From an uncultured Parabacteroides sp. (GTDB taxonomy: Bacteria; Bacteroidota; Bacteroidia; Bacteroidales; Tannerellaceae), in NCBI GenBank assembly GCA_944325355.1, contig CALUZS010000001.1:124001-188000 (forward strand): DNA of 64,000 nucleotides. Reading direction: 5' to 3'. The translations under genes and the position numbers were made by a program. Position 1 is the stretch's first letter; the number at the start of each line of letters is the position of its first letter. Under the pieces are notes generated by a model. It did not search any database and had not been told where the DNA came from. It saw nothing but the letters and a program-made list of their open reading frames with translations. Shown piece by piece: positions 61,606-64,000 of this stretch.

Positions 61606-64000
61606 CTATTCCGATTGAATAATTGTGAAATCTTCCATCAAACCATAGTCAGATTGATTATATTCGTTTCCGGGCAGTTGCTTCTGCACTCCATTCCAAT
61701 GCCACGGTCCCATAATTCCTTTATCCTGGTTATAATGCGGGCCAAACAAATTCCTCAACCCTCCAATTACCCGAATTTCAATAGTGTTACAACCCACCTG
61801 CAGATACGGTGTCAAATCCAGCTGATATGGTTGGTAAGCTATTATACCTGCCTTATTTCCATTGACAAACACCTCTGCCACCGTACCTTTCCATTCATGA
61901 AGCTGAAGAGCATATCGCGCGTTTGTATCCGGTATTTGGTAATCTTTACGATAAGCAACATCCCATGAATAACAAGGGATTCCCTGCGTTTTCCAACTTC
62001 CCAAATCCAATTCGACAGGCTCACGCACAGTCCATCCAGCCGGAGCTGAATCCAATGAAAAATCACCAAACAGATAAACCGGTGCAATTTCAGCATATAT
62101 GCTCATCGGATTCACACTCAGCTCAACCGTATTCTCCCCTTCCTTTACAAAAGAACCGACCGGATAAGTCCCCCAACGAGAATCCAAAAATGATGCCCCT
62201 TCCGATGCTACCGGCTGGCCATTTATCCTAACTTTCCACACATCCGGCTGTTCAACAACCAACTTCATGCCTATTACCGGCACATCCCCTTTTACATTAA
62301 AGTGATAAACAACCTGAATATTGCCCGTATGGAAAGTGTCCTTTTCCACAATCGAACGTTTATACTGTACCGCACTATTCCACGGATTGCTCATGCCGAA
62401 ATGCCCGTAAAGTCTGTTGCATGCTTCTACGACGTACAGATTCTTTTCTTCTTTGCCGTCAATCACCAAGTCACAGAAATCAAGTGTCAACGCATTGTCT
62501 TTTATCCGTTGCACTTGCAAAGTGCTGGAAGGTTCCAACACATTACCTTTTACTGGTTGCGGCTTCAACGGATAATCCGTATTCCCGGAAACGGAGCAAA
62601 ACAGCAATAGGCTTCCTGCCGGAGGCAATATAAAGTCTGTCTCCCGATAATCTCCAGACTGGCGGCTCTGATATGTAAACATTTTCCCGGACATGGCATC
62701 AAGTTCAACCAAGTTCTTACCCGACAGTGAAAGATGTCCTTTGGCTGATTCTGTCAACGATGAGTTAACCAAGAAAAGCAATTCTCCATCTTTGTAGCTT
62801 CTCCGCTGGTGATACAACTGATTACCGATGACATTGGAAAAACGTATTTTGTCGTTTCGAAAGGATTTTTCCAACACATCTTCCGATAAATCCTCATATA
62901 TTGTAATCTTACCGGCATTCTGATGGAAGAACTTATCCAATTCGTCACTCCGCATGCCATCCAGATATACCGGCACTGAGAATGCAATCAACTCCCCCCC
63001 TCCCGAAACAAAATCTTGAAGCAGACGAAATGTCTCCTTGTTCAGGTTTTCCATCATCGGCGGAAGTACTACTTTTCCATAACTTCTTTTCCCTACAATG
63101 AACTGGTCATGTCCTACCGAACCGAAATCCTTGATGATATTTTCAGAACCTAAATCATATTCTACCTGGTTCTTTTCCAAGCGGGTCACAAAGTTCTGGA
63201 ACTGGACACCGACCTCCATTGTTTTAGCATGCCCTACAAGGTATGAAAAATAAAGCCATGCCGTTGTCGTTGGCTCAAGCACCAAAATATCATTCAATTG
63301 TTCTCCATGACTTAATACCAAAGACAAACGGGCGAAATAATCATTTTGGGTCTTATAATCTGCCCACCATGGAGAAAGCGATGTAAAAACCGGCGGATAA
63401 TCATATTTGCGGGCACCGGTAATGGTCATATGCGACAAATGCTGATTCATAAAATTGACACCCAATGCATATTCCCAATCGCCTAACCGTTTAAAATCCT
63501 CAAACGTCTCATCCCATCCTCCACCACCATACGTTTCGCTCAATGTACGGGTTATCCCCATCTGGTTAGCCACACTGCGGAGTTCCTTAACCGCACGTAC
63601 ATTTCCGAATTGAGCCTGAGGATGACTGTCGTTAAATTGGTTGAATAACATATCAATAGCCGGTAATTGATGCCATGCGTACATAGCCATGTTATCACCG
63701 CCATTCGCCATGTTTGGCCAATCATGCTCCCAATAGTGTCCCGTCCATTTCAGATTTTTCGACTCACAATAGTCGTGCATAGGCTTTGCCCAGCGGTCAA
63801 TAAACAATTGTGTCAGCACCTCCATATAATTATGGCGAACTCTCATCCAGTCTCCCGTCTCTTCTACAAGTAACGGAAGATACTCTTTCAAGTCGTATCC
63901 CCATTTCTGGCGAAATACGTCAAAGAGATCGGGCGTCCAACGGATACCCCCGGAGGTATTGATATTCGGTTCATCAGAAAATACTCCCTTGATAACCGTT
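61606..64000 (-). CDS. GH106-like glycoside hydrolase (alpha-L-rhamnosidase type), 5' end cut
   Basis: At least 798 residues, open through the window edge (frame from 63999); the N-terminus is outside. Visible: a conserved GVFSDEPNINTSGGIRW, then LPLLVEETGDW, WTGHYWEHDWPN and the Glu-bearing SETYGGGGWDETFEDFK. Two C-terminal jelly-roll domains follow with WKVRINGQPV and AEVFVNGNKAGI. This layout matches GH106-type enzymes that remove alpha-L-rhamnose from plant or bacterial polysaccharides. The family is assigned from motif memory, so a related unclassified glycosidase is possible. Confidence 0.75.
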   Translation of the reverse strand, partial: TVIKGVFSDEPNINTSGGIRWTPDLFDVFRQKWGYDLKEYLPLLVEETGDWMRVRHNYMEVLTQLFIDRWAKPMHDYCESKNLKWTGHYWEHDWPNMANGGDNMAMYAWHQLPAIDMLFNQFNDSHPQAQFGNVRAVKELRSVANQMGITRTLSETYGGGGWDETFEDFKRLGDWEYALGVNFMNQHLSHMTITGARKYDYPPVFTSLSPWWADYKTQNDYFARLSLVLSHGEQLNDILVLEPTTTAWLYFSYLVGHAKTMEVGVQFQNFVTRLEKNQVEYDLGSENIIKDFGSVGHDQFIVGKRSYGKVVLPPMMENLNKETFRLLQDFVSGGGELIAFSVPVYLDGMRSDELDKFFHQNAGKITIYEDLSEDVLEKSFRNDKIRFSNVIGNQLYHQRRSYKDGELLFLVNSSLTESAKGHLSLSGKNLVELDAMSGKMFTYQSRQSGDYRETDFILPPAGSLLLFCSVSGNTDYPLKPQPVKGNVLEPSSTLQVQRIKDNALTLDFCDLVIDGKEEKNLYVVEACNRLYGHFGMSNPWNSAVQYKRSIVEKDTFHTGNIQVVYHFNVKGDVPVIGMKLVVEQPDVWKVRINGQPVASEGASFLDSRWGTYPVGSFVKEGENTVELSVNPMSIYAEIAPVYLFGDFSLDSAPAGWTVREPVELDLGSWKTQGIPCYSWDVAYRKDYQIPDTNARYALQLHEWKGTVAEVFVNGNKAGIIAYQPYQLDLTPYLQVGCNTIEIRVIGGLRNLFGPHYNQDKGIMGPWHWNGVQKQLPGNEYNQSDYGLMEDFTIIQSE

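Noticed and set aside
1..64000. CRISPR arrays, insertion sequences, prophage or rRNA genes
   Set aside because: No regularly spaced short repeats, transposase, integrase or phage structural genes and no rRNA-like sequence were seen on either strand.

Overview
The window is one continuous stretch of chromosome from a member of the Bacteroidales. Evidence: many promoters carry the Bacteroidetes -7 box TAnnTTTG, several with a TTG/TTTG box 19-21 bases upstream. There are TonB-dependent receptors with CarboxypepD_reg-like N-terminal domains, GH92/GH95/GH106-like glycosidases, a type IX secretion (T9SS) cargo protein and tRNAs without an encoded CCA. A T9SS cargo suggests a lineage such as Porphyromonas, Odoribacter or Parabacteroides rather than classical Bacteroides, but I cannot name a genus. 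There is no phage, plasmid, IS element, CRISPR array or rRNA operon. Most of the window is core-like, with small accessory insertions.

Layout. 1-3.4 kb (minus): nqrA-nqrB-nqrC and the first codons of nqrD, encoding the Na+-pumping NADH:quinone reductase; NqrC carries an extra N-terminal rubredoxin domain. 3.8-9.3 kb: a NagX/HGSNAT-like membrane acyltransferase, cobQ, a phenylacetate-CoA ligase plus ACT-domain pair, and a frameshifted acetyltransferase. 9.5-18.6 kb: an RprXY-like two-component pair, two acyltransferase-fold genes, then a sigma-54-type response regulator facing a hybrid kinase (HK-REC-HPt) across a palindrome-rich intergenic region. 18.8-24.3 kb: M24 peptidase, alkaline phosphatase, GH95 alpha-L-fucosidase. 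24.4-32.1 kb: pgk, an AlaX-like editing protein, a DUF4250 protein, htpG, a flavin reductase and a patatin-barrel protein. 32.2-33.9 kb: a small AT-rich two-gene unit flanked by imperfect 44-bp direct repeats, next to two tandem tRNA-Arg(ACG) genes. 34-39.9 kb: a BamA-like barrel, an ApbE flavin transferase with an outer-membrane barrel receptor, and engB. 40-46.4 kb: a 2119-residue T9SS-secreted LRR/FG-GAP/Ig protein. 46.7-50.8 kb: recF-dciA facing 5-formyl-THF cyclo-ligase, S41 protease and dCMP deaminase. 51-53.8 kb: a His-rich small protein and a TonB receptor. 54-58.6 kb: a GH92 alpha-mannosidase pair. 58.7-64 kb: polyprenol-P-mannose synthase-like GT2, grpE-dnaJ, and a GH106-like glycosidase cut by the window end.

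How it fits together. The sodium pump, the ApbE-type flavin transferase and the RprXY-like system can be linked by published biology: FMN is attached to NqrB/NqrC threonines by ApbE, and RprY is reported to bind the nqrA promoter in Porphyromonas. The glycosidases suggest foraging on host or plant glycans, but none sits beside a SusC/SusD pair.

The most unusual points are the rubredoxin-NqrC fusion, the repeat-bounded cassette beside the tRNA-Arg pair, a terminator-like hairpin inside the signal-peptide codons of the second GH92 gene, the face-to-face phosphorelay with its palindromes, and covarying tertiary pairs in both tRNAs. I see no clearly new multi-gene defence or mobile system.
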